Shown piece by piece: positions 1 to 9,085 of a stretch of 64,000 nt of DNA; positions within the stretch are counted from its first letter, which is position 1, and every line of letters begins with the position of its first letter. This stretch comes from Streptomyces cyaneogriseus subsp. noncyanogenus (lineage in GTDB: Bacteria; Actinomycetota; Actinomycetes; Streptomycetales; Streptomycetaceae). A model generated the notes under the pieces. That model did not search any database. It saw only the letters and a program-made list of their open reading frames with translations, and was not told where the DNA came from. The stretch spans positions 3,224,001 to 3,288,000 of the forward strand of contig NZ_CP010849.1 of assembly GCF_000931445.1 (NCBI RefSeq), in the 5' to 3' direction. Position numbers and translations under genes: made by a program.

Positions 1-903
1 GACCTTGTGCGGGGAGGCGGTGGTGCGCCCGTCGCAGTCGACGGTGCGGCGCTCGCGGGAGGCCGCCTCGGCGTGCCGTACGACGGCCTCGGGCGCGACG
101 AGCACCCGGAGCCCGGCGGCGTGCACCCGCCAGCACAGGTCGACGTCGTCGCGCATGAGGGGCAGCCGCCGGTCGAACCCGCCGAGCCGCTCGAAGACAT
201 CACGCCGGATCAGCATGCCGGCGGTGGACACCGACAGCACGGACCGGATGTGGTCGTGCTGGCCCTGGTCCTGTTCCCGCCGGTCCAGGCCGGTCCAGCG
301 GCGGCCGGAGTTGGCGATGGAGACGCCGACCTCCAGCAGTTGCCGGCGGTCGTACCAGCCGCGGAGTTTGGGGCCGACGACGGCGACGTCGTCGCGGCCG
401 AGTTCGTACTCGTTCTCCACGACGCGCAGCATCTGGGCGAGCGCGTCGGGTTCGGGGGCGCAGTCGTCGTGCAGCAGCCACAGCCACTGGACCGGCTCCC
501 CGTGGGGGAGGTCGGGCAGGTCGTAGGCGTCGTCGTGCCAGGTGCGCGTGGCGGGGTCCCAGCCGCTGGGCCGCTTCAGGTAGGGCAGGTCCTGTGGGGT
601 GAGGACCGGAGCGGCGCGGAGCGCCTCCTCGACGGCCTGGCCGAAGCCGGTGCGCCGGGCGAGGTGGAGGACGCGGTCGTCGCCGAGGGCCTCGGTGACC
701 AGGTGCGCGGAGGCGTCCGCGCTGCCGGTGTCGGCCGCGACGGCGTACTGGACGGGGCGCTCCTGGCCGAGCAGCGCGGCGAGCGCGTCGGGCAGCCAGC
801 GGGCGCCGTCGTGGGAGACGAGGACCGCGGTCACCACATGACGCGGGTACTCAGGGAGGGCAGCGGTGTCTTGACGAGCTGCCGTGTGGCTGTGCACGGA
901 CAT
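1..903 (-). CDS. Family 2 glycosyltransferase, C-terminus beyond window
   Basis: The frame starts at an ATG (901-903) and stays open to base 1, so 301 residues are visible and the stop lies outside. The N-terminus has a GT-A nucleotide-sugar fold start (TAVLVSHDGARWLP, about residues 25-38). A paired-Asp motif (LLHDDCAPEPDAL) and the later DDVDLCWR motif are typical of metal-dependent family 2 transferases such as rhamnosyl or galactofuranosyl transferases. The sugar donor and acceptor cannot be read from sequence. It lies in the same direction as whiB, 365 bases downstream of it, and so probably has its own promoter. Proteins of this type in actinomycetes are often large with C-terminal membrane segments, but that part is not seen here. 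Wall or capsule polymer synthesis is an inference from the LCP cluster nearby. Confidence 0.85.
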   Translation of the reverse strand, partial: MSVHSHTAARQDTAALPEYPRHVVTAVLVSHDGARWLPDALAALLGQERPVQYAVAADTGSADASAHLVTEALGDDRVLHLARRTGFGQAVEEALRAAPVLTPQDLPYLKRPSGWDPATRTWHDDAYDLPDLPHGEPVQWLWLLHDDCAPEPDALAQMLRVVENEYELGRDDVAVVGPKLRGWYDRRQLLEVGVSIANSGRRWTGLDRREQDQGQHDHIRSVLSVSTAGMLIRRDVFERLGGFDRRLPLMRDDVDLCWRVHAAGLRVLVAPEAVVRHAEAASRERRTVDCDGRTTASPHKV

Positions 904-1268
904 CGAGGTACGGGCCCCGGTTCGGTGGACTGCGGTGGACGCCCGCGCCTCCTGTGGATGGCGGGGCGTCTCGGACGAGCGACCACACTATCGGCTGGCC
1001 ATGACGACGGCCCGCCACCTGTGGACAACCCCCGAACGACGGGCAGTTCGCACCGAATGGGCGGATGTGCGCGCGCATGCGCTCGTCGGCCGGCTCTGCC
1101 GCTCCCGCGATGTCCCCCGCGGACACGGCCCTCCACCGTCAGCAGGCGGCCTTCAGGCGGCGGTCCGCGGGCGGCCGTCTTCGGACGGCGCCTTCAGAGG
1201 GCGAGCGCGAGCCGGTGACCACCGCACCGGCGGCCTTCGGGCAGCGGCACCCCGGACGGCAGCGGTCT
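904..1268. other. Intergenic region between whiB and the glycosyltransferase
   Basis: No convincing gene. The stretch carries several degenerate copies of a GGCGGCCTTC-like string near 1147-1290, which overlap the whiB 3' end, and one UUCG-capped hairpin listed separately. It should hold the promoter of the glycosyltransferase, but I see no clear -35/-10 pair. Confidence 0.4.
1174..1189 (-). terminator. UUCG hairpin downstream of whiB
   Basis: GCCGTC, then TTCG, then GACGGC: a perfect 6-bp stem with a stable UUCG tetraloop, 80 bases past the whiB stop in the direction of whiB transcription. It lacks a U-tract, as is usual in Streptomyces. A terminator role is inferred. Confidence 0.45.
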
Positions 1269-1532
1269 TCAGACGGCGGCCTTCTTCAGCCGGCGGCGCT
1301 CCCGCTCGGACAGACCGCCCCAGATGCCGAAACGCTCGTCGTTTGCGAGGGCGTATTCGAGGCACTCGGAGCGCACCTCGCAGGCGAGGCAGACCTTCTT
1401 GGCCTCACGGGTCGAGCCGCCCTTCTCGGGAAAGAAGGACTCGGGGTCGGTCTGGGCGCACAGTGCGCGCTCCTGCCAGCCGAGTTCCTCGTCCGCGTCG
1501 TCGACCAGCAGTTGCTGCACCAGCTCGGTCAT
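1269..1532 (-). CDS. whiB: WhiB sporulation regulator (iron-sulfur Wbl protein)
   Basis: An 87-residue Wbl protein whose sequence I recognise as Streptomyces WhiB. Four cysteines (C25, C48, C51, C57; spacing CxxC then Cx5C) bind the [4Fe-4S] cluster. The GIWGG turn (69-73) and the basic tail ERERRRLKKAAV follow, and these contact sigma factor and DNA. WhiB works with WhiA to trigger sporulation septation in aerial hyphae. The ATG is preceded by a good GAGGGG site (complement of 1538-1543). It is monocistronic: the next gene upstream is divergent and 782 bases away, leaving ample room for the multiple promoters known for whiB. Nothing in it looks altered. Confidence 0.96.
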   Translation of the reverse strand: MTELVQQLLVDDADEELGWQERALCAQTDPESFFPEKGGSTREAKKVCLACEVRSECLEYALANDERFGIWGGLSERERRRLKKAAV

Positions 1533-2314
1533 GTGCGCCCCTCGTCTGTCTTTCGCGTCCCCGTGATCTAGCCGTTACCGATCTCGGCTGAACGACACGA
1601 GTGAAATTACAAGTGTGCTGCTCCGGGCGAGTCAAGCTGGGATCTGCTATTGGGCCCCTTATTCACTCTGCGGAACCAAGGCCGTGCGGAAAGTGTTCAA
1701 ATCGCCATAAACCTTGACACACGGACGAGCTCCCACAGAGGGCCGCGGCCCCGCACAGGCTCGTACGGGGAAGGACGCCCTGCGGTTCGATCCCGTTCCG
1801 GCACGCGCTCCGAAGCGAACCGGATCACATTCCGATCACGGGATCGCAACGGGGCTTGTGCGCCCGGCTTGGACGCCATGTGTCCCGGAAGTGCCGCACA
1901 CAAACCTTTGATCGGCGAGATGAACCGGATGAGGTGAAACACATCCCACCCAGCGGTTCCGAGTTGACAGTGGAGGTGTGAACCGCTGTCCTTGGGGGCA
2001 TGCTCGCGAACTTGGTGCTCACCACGACCCGCCCCGCCGGGTCCCACGGTGCTGCCCGCGCTCGCTGTAGCTGTTGCCGTCCCAGCTGTTGAGCCGAGCC
2101 CGCTCCGGCTGTCTGCCGAGTCCACGAGCCTCGGCCCGCCCCTCGCCCCCGCCCGACCAGGGCATGCCCGTCACCCCGTGACAGGGGCGGACGCTCCGCG
2201 ACCCGGCACCCCGCCTCACCTCCCGGCGGGCCCGCGCCCCCGCTCCCCCGGTCTTTCCGCAGCCTTCCCGCAGCCCCCTTCCCCGCCCTCTTCCGCCGAG
2301 GAACCACCGCACCC
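1533..2314. other. Long divergent intergenic region upstream of whiB
   Basis: 782 bases without a convincing gene; short frames here lack codon bias and ribosome sites. Base composition is lower in GC than its surroundings near 1600-1730 and 1815-1945, as expected of promoter DNA. It must hold the whiB promoters (minus) and the promoter of the cupin gene (plus). One near-perfect dyad at 1966-1990 is listed separately. Confidence 0.5.
1966..1990. promoter_or_regulatory. 8-bp inverted repeat in the whiB/cupin intergenic region
   Basis: GACAGTGG, 9 bases, then CCGCTGTC. As RNA this is an 8-bp stem with one G-U pair; as DNA it is an imperfect operator-like dyad. Its role is unknown. Confidence 0.35.
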
Positions 2315-2830
2315 ATGAACAGCGACAGCGACCTCCAGATCGCCGGCGACATCCTCGAAGTCCCGCACCTGCTCCAGCCCCCGCGCGAACACCCCTCCAC
2401 CGTCGCCGAGTTCGCCGGCCTCGCCCGTTCCATCGCCGCCGACCGGTCCCAGTGGGAGCCCCTGGTCCGGTACGACGCGACGACGCGCTGGTACCACCGG
2501 CTGCGCACCGGCCCCGGTTACGAGGTGTGGCTGCTGTCCTGGGTGCCCGGCCAGGGCAGCGGACCGCACGACCACGGCCCCTCCTCCGGCGTGCTGACCG
2601 TGCTGGACGGCACCCTGACCGAGCGCACGCGGCGCGGCACGCGCGCGTTGCGGCCGGGAGCGCAGCGCGTGTTCGCGCCCGGATACGTGCACGAGGTGGT
2701 CAACGACGCCCTGGAACCGGCGGTCAGCCTGCACGTCTACCACCCGGGCCTGACGGAGATGACCATGTACTCCGCCCGGTGCGCGCCCCGGGCAGTCCAC
2801 GACGCGTCCGCCGCCCCGACGACCGCCTGA
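2315..2830 (+). CDS. Cysteine dioxygenase family cupin
   Basis: A 171-residue single-domain cupin. The metal-binding HxH is H85 and H87 in GSGPHDHGPSSG, and the second cupin motif (APGYVHEVVN) supplies H126. This is the cysteine-dioxygenase three-histidine pattern. The Cys that forms the Cys-Tyr crosslink in animal enzymes is absent, as is normal in bacterial members. The likely reaction is O2-dependent oxidation of cysteine to cysteine sulfinate; a related thiol substrate such as mercaptopropionate is possible. It is a lone gene between the whiB promoter region and fbiA, 100 bases away, so co-transcription with fbiAB is possible but not shown. The ATG has no strong ribosome site but matches the start of the cupin N-terminal helix. 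Confidence 0.85.
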   Translation: MNSDSDLQIAGDILEVPHLLQPPREHPSTVAEFAGLARSIAADRSQWEPLVRYDATTRWYHRLRTGPGYEVWLLSWVPGQGSGPHDHGPSSGVLTVLDGTLTERTRRGTRALRPGAQRVFAPGYVHEVVNDALEPAVSLHVYHPGLTEMTMYSARCAPRAVHDASAAPTTA

Positions 2831-2930
2831 CCCGCCGCCGCCCCGCCCGCCGGACCCGCCCGCCGCGCGTCCCGGCCCTCCCGGCGACCGCCCTGCCACG
2901 TCCGCGCCCGGCGGCTGACACACTGTCCGA

Positions 2931-3890
2931 ATGCGCATTGTGGTTCTGGCAGGCGGCATCGGCGGTGCCCGGTTCCTGCGCGGCCTGAAGCGGGCCGTGC
3001 CGGACGCGGAGATCACCGTCATCGGCAACACCGGGGACGACATCCACCTCTTCGGGCTGAAGGTCTGCCCGGACCTCGACACGGTGATGTACACGCTCGG
3101 TGGCGGCATCAACGAGGAGCAGGGCTGGGGAAGGGCCGACGAGACCTTCCACCTCAAGGAGGAGCTCGCGGCGTACGGCATCGGACCCGAGTGGTTCGGC
3201 CTGGGCGACCGGGACTTCGCCACGCACATCGTGCGGACGCAGATGATGGGGGCCGGTTATCCGCTCAGCGCGGTCACCGAGGCCCTGTGCGACCGCTGGC
3301 AGCCGGGGGTGCGCCTCATCCCCATGACGGACGACCGCGTCGAGACCCATGTCGCCGTCGAGATCGACGGCGAACGCAAGGCGATCCACTTCCAGGAGTA
3401 CTGGGTCCGGCTGCGGGCCTCCGTCCCCGCCGAGGCGGTCGTACCGGTCGGCGCGGACCAGGCGAAGCCGGCGCCCGGCGTCCTGGAGGCGATCGCCGAG
3501 GCGGACGTGATCCTCTTCCCGCCGTCCAACCCGGTCGTCTCCGTCGGTACGATCCTCGCCGTGCCCGGCATCAGGGAGGCGATCGCCGACGCCGGGGTGC
3601 CGGTGGTGGGCCTCTCCCCGATCGTCGGGGACGCGCCGGTGCGCGGCATGGCCGACAAGGTGCTCGCGGCGGTCGGCGTGGAGTCCACGGCGGCGGCGGT
3701 CGCCGAGCACTACGGCTCGGGCCTCCTCGACGGCTGGCTCGTCGACACCGTCGACGCGGCGGCGGTCGAGCGGGTGGAGGCGGCCGGGATCCGCTGCAGG
3801 GCCGTACCGCTGATGATGACGGACCTGGAGGCCGCCGCGCGGATGGCGCGGGAGGCGCTGGCGCTGGCGGAGGAGGTGCGGGCCGCGTGA
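2931..3890 (+). CDS. fbiA: 2-phospho-L-lactate transferase (F420 biosynthesis)
   Basis: A 319-residue protein with the CofD/FbiA signature. It starts with the glycine-rich nucleotide-binding [15 protein letters not shown] and continues with the conserved [13 protein letters not shown] segment (residues 31-44) and [15 protein letters not shown]. It transfers a phospholactyl- or phosphoenolpyruvyl-type group from the activated guanosine intermediate to Fo, giving (dehydro)F420-0. It overlaps the next gene by GTGA (3887-3890), so FbiA and FbiB are translationally coupled. The C-terminal helix is Ala/Glu rich. Length and motifs are typical and nothing is missing. Confidence 0.95.
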   Translation: MRIVVLAGGIGGARFLRGLKRAVPDAEITVIGNTGDDIHLFGLKVCPDLDTVMYTLGGGINEEQGWGRADETFHLKEELAAYGIGPEWFGLGDRDFATHIVRTQMMGAGYPLSAVTEALCDRWQPGVRLIPMTDDRVETHVAVEIDGERKAIHFQEYWVRLRASVPAEAVVPVGADQAKPAPGVLEAIAEADVILFPPSNPVVSVGTILAVPGIREAIADAGVPVVGLSPIVGDAPVRGMADKVLAAVGVESTAAAVAEHYGSGLLDGWLVDTVDAAAVERVEAAGIRCRAVPLMMTDLEAAARMAREALALAEEVRAA

Positions 3891-5197
3891 CCGGCGCACC
3901 CGCCGACGGCTACCGGGTCTGGGCCGTCCCCGGCATCCCCGAGGTGCGCGAGGGCGACGACCTGGCGAAGCTGATCGCCTCCGCCGAGCCGGGACTGGCC
4001 GACGGGGACGTGCTCCTCGTCACCTCCAAGATCGTGTCCAAGGCGGAGGGGCGGCTGGTCCGCGCGGCCGACCGGGAGGCGGCGATAGACCGGGAGACCG
4101 TACGGGTCGTGGCCCGCCGCGGGCCGCTGCGCATCGTCGAGAACCGCCAGGGCCTGGTCATGGCCGCCGCCGGGGTGGACGCCTCGAACACCCCCGCCGG
4201 TACGGTGCTGCTGCTGCCGGAGGACCCCGACGCGTCCGCCCGGACGATCCGCGACGGCCTGCGGGACGCCCTCGGCGTCACGGTCGGCGTGGTGATCACC
4301 GACACCTTCGGCCGCCCCTGGCGCTCCGGCCTCACGGACGTGGCGATCGGCGCGGCCGGCCTCCGGGTCCTGGACGACCTGCGCGGCGGCACGGACGCCC
4401 ACGGCAATCCGCTCGGCGCCACCGTCGTCGCCACGGCGGACGAGCTGGCCGCCGCCGGGGATCTGGTGAAGGGCAAGGCCGCCGGGCTGCCGGTGGCCGT
4501 GGTGCGCGGGCTGCCCCACGTCCTGGCCGAGGACGACGGCCCCGGAGCGCGGGCCATGGTGCGCGGCGCCCGCGACGACATGTTCCGCCTGGGCACCTCG
4601 GAGGCCGTACGGCTGGCGGTGACCCAGCGGCGTACCGTGCGCTCCTTCACCGACGAGCCGGTCGACCCGGGTGCCGTGCGCCGGGCGGTCGCCGCGGCCG
4701 TGACGGCACCGGCCCCGCACCACACCACGCCGTGGCGGTTCGTCCTCCTGGAGTCCCCGGAGATCCGGACCCGTCTGCTCGACGCCATGCGCGACGCCTG
4801 GATCGCGGACCTGCGGCGGGACGGCAGGAGCGAGGAGTCCATCGCCCGGCGGATCCGCCGCGGCGACGTCCTGCGCGACGCGCCCTGCCTCGTCGTGCCC
4901 TGCCTCGTCATGGACGGCTCCCACACCTACGGGGACGCGCGGCGCGACGGGGCCGAGCGGGAGATGTTCGTGGTCGCGGCCGGGGCCGGGGTGCAGAACT
5001 TCCTGGTCGCGCTGGCCGGGGAACGGCTGGGATCGGCGTGGGTGTCGTCGACGATGTTCTGCCGGGACGTCGTACGGGAGGTCCTGGACCTGCCGCCGGA
5101 CTGGGACCCCATGGGCGCCGTCGCCGTCGGCCACCCGGCCGGTGAGCCGAGGCCGCGCCCGGAGCGGAACGCGGACGCCTTCATCGCGGTGCGCTGA
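3887..5197 (+). CDS. fbiB: Bifunctional F420:gamma-glutamyl ligase / nitroreductase
   Basis: The real start is the GTG at 3887, which overlaps the fbiA stop, giving 436 residues. Residues 1 to about 240 are the CofE ligase domain that adds glutamates to F420-0 (motifs [15 protein letters not shown] and [17 protein letters not shown]). From about 245 to the end is an FMN-dependent nitroreductase fold ([32 protein letters not shown]), which in actinobacterial FbiB reduces dehydro-F420-0. The two-domain length is the usual actinobacterial form; archaeal CofE has only the first domain. The final product supports F420-dependent reductases in the cell. Confidence 0.95.
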   Translation: MTGAPADGYRVWAVPGIPEVREGDDLAKLIASAEPGLADGDVLLVTSKIVSKAEGRLVRAADREAAIDRETVRVVARRGPLRIVENRQGLVMAAAGVDASNTPAGTVLLLPEDPDASARTIRDGLRDALGVTVGVVITDTFGRPWRSGLTDVAIGAAGLRVLDDLRGGTDAHGNPLGATVVATADELAAAGDLVKGKAAGLPVAVVRGLPHVLAEDDGPGARAMVRGARDDMFRLGTSEAVRLAVTQRRTVRSFTDEPVDPGAVRRAVAAAVTAPAPHHTTPWRFVLLESPEIRTRLLDAMRDAWIADLRRDGRSEESIARRIRRGDVLRDAPCLVVPCLVMDGSHTYGDARRDGAEREMFVVAAGAGVQNFLVALAGERLGSAWVSSTMFCRDVVREVLDLPPDWDPMGAVAVGHPAGEPRPRPERNADAFIAVR

Positions 5198-5255
5198 ACC
5201 GGCCGGCGAGCGCCTACCCTCGTAGGGCACCACTCGCATCCCAGGGACTCCACTC

Positions 5256-6233
5256 GTGGCCGGACGCTTCGCCCCCAGACCCGTACGCGGCACCCCTGCC
5301 GCCGTACCCCGCCAGGCCGGGGCACCGGCGAGGACCCGCACCTGGACCCCGGACGGCCCGCTCGACCTCGCCCTGGTCCTCGGCCCCCTCCGGCGGGGCC
5401 CCGGCGACCCCACCTTCCGGGCCCTGCCGGACGGGTCGGTCTGGCGGGCCAGCCGGACGCCCGCCGGGCCGGGGACGCTCCGGGTCACCGCGCACGGCGC
5501 GCAGGTGCGGGGCGAGGCGTGGGGCCCCGGGGCGGAGTGGCTCCTGCACCACCTGCCGTCCCTGCTCGGGGCCGACGACGACCCCTCCGCGTTCGCGCCG
5601 CGCCACCGGCTGCTGGCGACGGTCCGGCACCGGCGGCCCGGACTGCGGCTGGGGCGGACCGGGCTGGTGCTGGAGTCGCTGATCCCCTCCGTACTGGAGC
5701 AGAAGGTCACGACGGACGAGGCGTACCGGGCGTGGCGGCTGCTCGTCCGCCGGTACGGGGAGCCCGCTCCGGGCCCGGCCCCGGAGCGGATGTACGTGAT
5801 GCCCGCGCCGCGGACGTGGGCGCTCATCCCCTCCTGGGAGTGGCACCGGGCGGGCGTCGACGACAAGCGCGCCTCCACCATCCTGCGTGCCGTACGGGTC
5901 GCGGCGCGGCTGGAGGAGGCCGCGGGGATGGAGCCCGCGGCGGCGCAGGCGCGGCTGGAGGTCGTGCCGGGGATCGGGCCGTGGACCTCGGCGGAGACCG
6001 TGCAGCGCAGTCACGGGGCGCCGGACGCGGTGACGGTCGGGGACGTCCATCTGCCGGGGATCGTGGGATGGGCGCTGGCCGGGGACCGGCACGCCGACGA
6101 CGCGGCGATGCTGCGGCTGCTTCGGCCGTACGCCGGGCAGCGGCACCGGGCGGCCCGGCTGATCCTGCTCAGCGGGAGGGTGCCGCCGCGCAGGGCGCCG
6201 CGGATGCCGGTGGGGGACATCGCGCGGTGGTGA
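5256..6233 (+). CDS. AlkA-like DNA-3-methyladenine glycosylase
   Basis: A 325-residue HhH-GPD superfamily protein. The hairpin-helix-hairpin is LEVVPGIGPWTSAETV (about residues 230-245). The catalytic Asp of this family is the D of TVGDVHLPG a little downstream. It should remove alkylated purines from DNA to start base-excision repair. The GTG start lies 58 bases after fbiB. The first 30 residues are Pro/Arg/Ala rich and may be a flexible tail or a slightly early start. Local GC is high and codon use matches its neighbours. It ends before a perfect hairpin shared with the convergent pyrophosphorylase gene. Confidence 0.88.
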   Translation: MAGRFAPRPVRGTPAAVPRQAGAPARTRTWTPDGPLDLALVLGPLRRGPGDPTFRALPDGSVWRASRTPAGPGTLRVTAHGAQVRGEAWGPGAEWLLHHLPSLLGADDDPSAFAPRHRLLATVRHRRPGLRLGRTGLVLESLIPSVLEQKVTTDEAYRAWRLLVRRYGEPAPGPAPERMYVMPAPRTWALIPSWEWHRAGVDDKRASTILRAVRVAARLEEAAGMEPAAAQARLEVVPGIGPWTSAETVQRSHGAPDAVTVGDVHLPGIVGWALAGDRHADDAAMLRLLRPYAGQRHRAARLILLSGRVPPRRAPRMPVGDIARW

Positions 6234-6238
6234 CACCG

Positions 6239-6261
6239 TCGTGCCGGGGTCCCCGGCACGA
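6239..6261. terminator. Bidirectional hairpin terminator
   Basis: TCGTGCCGGGG, T, CCCCGGCACGA: 11-bp perfect inverted repeat between convergent genes ending at 6233 (+) and 6296 (-). Confidence 0.75.
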
Positions 6262-6295
6262 CCGGCCGCGTCCGCCGGCGCACCGCCCCGCCCGG

Positions 6296-7378
6296 CTACT
6301 GGTCGGAGGAGAAGCGCACCGCGCCCGCCGGGATCCGCGCGTCGCACCACACGCGGACGCCTTCGCGCAGTTCGTTGTCGGCTCCCACCACCGCCCCGTC
6401 GCCGACGACCGTCCCGGTGAGGACGGAGCGTTCGCCGACGCGCGCCCGGCTCCCGATGAGGGAGTCGGTGACGACGGCGCCGGGTTCGATGACCGCTCCC
6501 GGCAGGATCGTGCTGCCGAACACCCGGGCGCCCTCCGCCACGAACGCCCCCTCCCCCACGACCGTCCCGCCCGCCAGCTTGGCGTCGGGCGCGACGGTCG
6601 CCGTCGGCAGGACGAGACGGTCCCCGCAGCGGCCGGGCACGGCCGGGGACGGCGCCCGCCCCAGCACCAGGTCCGCGGAGCCCCGCACGAAGGCCGCCGG
6701 GGTGCCGAGGTCCAGCCAGTACGTGGAGTCGACCATGCCCTGGAGATGGGCCCCGGCCGACAGCAGCCCGGGGAAGGTCTCCCGCTCGACCGAGACCGGC
6801 CGGCCCGCCGGGATGGTGTCGATCACGGAACGGCGGAAGACGTACGCCCCCGCGTTGATCTGGTCGGTGACGATCTCCTCAGGGGTTTGGGGCTTCTCCA
6901 GGAACGCCAGCACCCGGCCCGTCTCGTCCGTCGGGACCAGGCCGTACGCCCTCGGGTCCGACACCTTCGTCAGGTGGAGCGAGACGTCCGCGCCCGACGT
7001 CCCGTGCGTGCGCACCAGGGCCCCGATGTCCAGTCCCGTCAGGATGTCGCCGTTGAAGACCAGCACCGGCTCGTCGGGCCCCGAACGCAGCCGGGCCGCC
7101 GCGTTGCGTATCGCCCCGCCCGTGCCGAGCGGCTCCTCCTCCGTCACGTATTCGAGGTGGAGGCCCAGCGACGATCCGTCGCCGAAGTACGGCTCGAAGA
7201 CCTCGGCCAGATAGGACGTGGCGAGCACGATGTGCTCGACGCCCGCCGCTCGCGCCCGCGCGAGCTGGTGCGTGAGGAACGGCACCCCCGCCGCCCTGAC
7301 CATGGGCTTGGGCGTGTGCACCGTGAGCGGGCGCAGCCGGGTGCCCTTGCCGCCGACCAGGAGGATCGCTTCTGTCAC
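6296..7378 (-). CDS. NDP-sugar pyrophosphorylase (GDP-mannose type)
   Basis: The GTG at 7376-7378 gives 360 residues. The start AILLVGGKGTRLRPLT is the nucleotidyltransferase GG-X-GTRL-P loop, followed by PKPMVRAAGVPFL and the metal-binding FNGDIL. Residues from about 245 on form left-handed beta-helix hexapeptide repeats (alternating I/V/A steps such as GTVVGEGAFVAEGARVFGS). This is the architecture of eukaryote-like mannose-1-phosphate guanylyltransferases and of some glucose-1-phosphate transferases. I believe the corresponding S. coelicolor gene is one of its GDP-mannose pyrophosphorylases, but substrate is not proven by sequence. Located beside LCP and glycosyltransferase genes, it probably feeds wall glycan or glycoprotein synthesis. 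Confidence 0.88.
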   Translation of the reverse strand: MTEAILLVGGKGTRLRPLTVHTPKPMVRAAGVPFLTHQLARARAAGVEHIVLATSYLAEVFEPYFGDGSSLGLHLEYVTEEEPLGTGGAIRNAAARLRSGPDEPVLVFNGDILTGLDIGALVRTHGTSGADVSLHLTKVSDPRAYGLVPTDETGRVLAFLEKPQTPEEIVTDQINAGAYVFRRSVIDTIPAGRPVSVERETFPGLLSAGAHLQGMVDSTYWLDLGTPAAFVRGSADLVLGRAPSPAVPGRCGDRLVLPTATVAPDAKLAGGTVVGEGAFVAEGARVFGSTILPGAVIEPGAVVTDSLIGSRARVGERSVLTGTVVGDGAVVGADNELREGVRVWCDARIPAGAVRFSSDQ

Positions 7379-7533
7379 CTGTCGTCTCTGCTTCCTGCCG
7401 GGACCGGCCGAACTGTCTTTCGGCCGGCCAGTGTATGCAGAGCGTGCCCCGGCGCCGTCGACGGCCGGCGGTGTCGCGCACCCTGCCCGGCCCTCGCCCT
7501 CCCGGCGGCTCGGTGACCCGGTGACCCGGCGGC

Positions 7534-8946
7534 TCAGCGACCCTGGTACTTCGCCGCGGTGGAGCGAGCGGTGCCGAGCTTGCCGTACAGCTTCCCTCCG
7601 GGGCACGCCGTGAGGAAGCCGTCCCGGTGGCCGGAGATGACGTTCAGCCGCACGCTCTTCCCCTTCGGGTAGAGATTGCCGCCGCCGGAGGTCAGGGACG
7701 TCTTGCCCTTCGGGTTCATCCCGTGCAGCCCGAGCTTCCACGCGGCCAGCTGTGCGATGGCCTTGACGGCGGATGAGGACGGCTTGGTGGAGCTGTACGT
7801 GCCGATGACGGCGACGCCCATGCTGTTGGTGTTGAACCCGAGGGTGTGCGCGCCCAGGACCGGCTTGGCCACGCCCCCGGCACGGCCCTCGTAGATCTTT
7901 CCGCACTTGTCGACGAGGAAGTTGTAGCCGATGTCCCGCCAGCCCATGCTGCCCACGTGGTAGCGGTAGATGCTGCGGATGACCGACGGGGCCTGTGCGC
8001 AGGTGTAGTTGTTGCCGGACGCCGTGTGGTGCACGAACGCCGCCTTCACCTTCTTCGTGTAGACGAACGTCTTCTCCCGCAGCGTCTCGTCCGCCTTCCA
8101 GCCGCTGCGGGTGACGATGGCCGGCCGGGGGCCGATGTACGGCTTGGTCTGCTGCTGCCCCGTCAGGGCGCCGGCGCGCAGCTCGCGCTCGGTCTCGGCA
8201 CGGCTGAGCGCGGGGATCTCGGCGGCGCCGCGCGGGGCGGGCCCGGCACCGGACGCCGTGGCGGCGGTGGCCTCGGCCGGCCGGGCGCCGGGAGCGCCGC
8301 TGCGGGACCGCTCGGCCGTCGGGGCCCCCTGGGCCGGGGCGGTGTCCGCGCCGGGGTCGACGAGTTCGAGGCGCAGCCCGGTGGGCAGGCCCCCGGCGGC
8401 CGGGACACCTCCCGCCCGGACGCCGTCGCCGCCCTCCGCCCGCACCCGCACCTGGACGCCGTCGGACTCGCCCACCCACAGCGGCGCGGTGGCTCCGCGC
8501 ACCCGTCCCGAGGCGCGCTCGGCCGTGCCGGGGTCGGCGCCGTGGTCGGCGTGGTGCGTCTCGAGGTCCTGCCAGGGGGACCAGGCGCCGGTGGCGGTGG
8601 CACGGGTGCGGACCTGGACGCGGCCGTGCAGCTCGGTGTCCGGCTCGTCCCAGACCACGCCGACCAGCGAGAAGCGCTGTACGTCGCGGGCGGGCAGGCC
8701 CTGCTCGGCGACGCCGGGGGCGCGGTCGCCGGGCAGCGGTTGCAAGGGGAGGGACTGGGTGCCGCCGGGGGCGTACGACCGGCCGGCCGCGGGTGCCGGC
8801 TGCCCGGTCCGCCCCGCCCCTCCGGTCGCGGGTGCTTCCGCGGGCGGCGCCGGTCTCGCGGTCGCCGCGGCTGCGGGCGGGGCGAGGGGAAGGGCGAGGG
8901 CGGCCGCACAGGTGACGCCGATGGAGGAACCAAGATATCCACGCAT
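7534..8946 (-). CDS. Secreted N-acetylmuramoyl-L-alanine amidase, PGRP type
   Basis: 470 residues from the ATG at 8944-8946. An N-terminal export signal (hydrophobic GVTCAAALALPLAPPAAAA) is followed by a long Pro/Ala-rich linker with a jelly-roll-like segment. The C-terminal peptidoglycan-recognition/amidase domain covers roughly residues 270-460. Zinc ligands are visible as the His pair in AAFVHHTASG and the His of VISGHRDGF. The conserved core GWRDIGYNFLVDKCGKIYEG is also present. It should cleave the bond between muramic acid and the stem peptide outside the membrane. An in-frame ATG six codons upstream (8964) has no ribosome site. It stands alone, 155 bases upstream of the pyrophosphorylase start and in the same direction. 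Confidence 0.9.
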   Translation of the reverse strand: MRGYLGSSIGVTCAAALALPLAPPAAAATARPAPPAEAPATGGAGRTGQPAPAAGRSYAPGGTQSLPLQPLPGDRAPGVAEQGLPARDVQRFSLVGVVWDEPDTELHGRVQVRTRATATGAWSPWQDLETHHADHGADPGTAERASGRVRGATAPLWVGESDGVQVRVRAEGGDGVRAGGVPAAGGLPTGLRLELVDPGADTAPAQGAPTAERSRSGAPGARPAEATAATASGAGPAPRGAAEIPALSRAETERELRAGALTGQQQTKPYIGPRPAIVTRSGWKADETLREKTFVYTKKVKAAFVHHTASGNNYTCAQAPSVIRSIYRYHVGSMGWRDIGYNFLVDKCGKIYEGRAGGVAKPVLGAHTLGFNTNSMGVAVIGTYSSTKPSSSAVKAIAQLAAWKLGLHGMNPKGKTSLTSGGGNLYPKGKSVRLNVISGHRDGFLTACPGGKLYGKLGTARSTAAKYQGR

Positions 8947-9085
8947 GCCCCCGATCCTGGACATGAGCTGACAAATCTGTCCATCCGTAAATCGACGGCG
9001 TGTCGGGCGTGTTGCCCCGGAACGACGGTGGCGCGGATCTCCGTCCACGCGGTGGCCACACCCGCGCCCGCGTACGCTTTCCCGG

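Noticed and set aside
7..1218. Plus-strand 403-residue frame at the left edge
   Set aside because: Mirror of the glycosyltransferase and whiB flank; no ribosome site and no protein motif.
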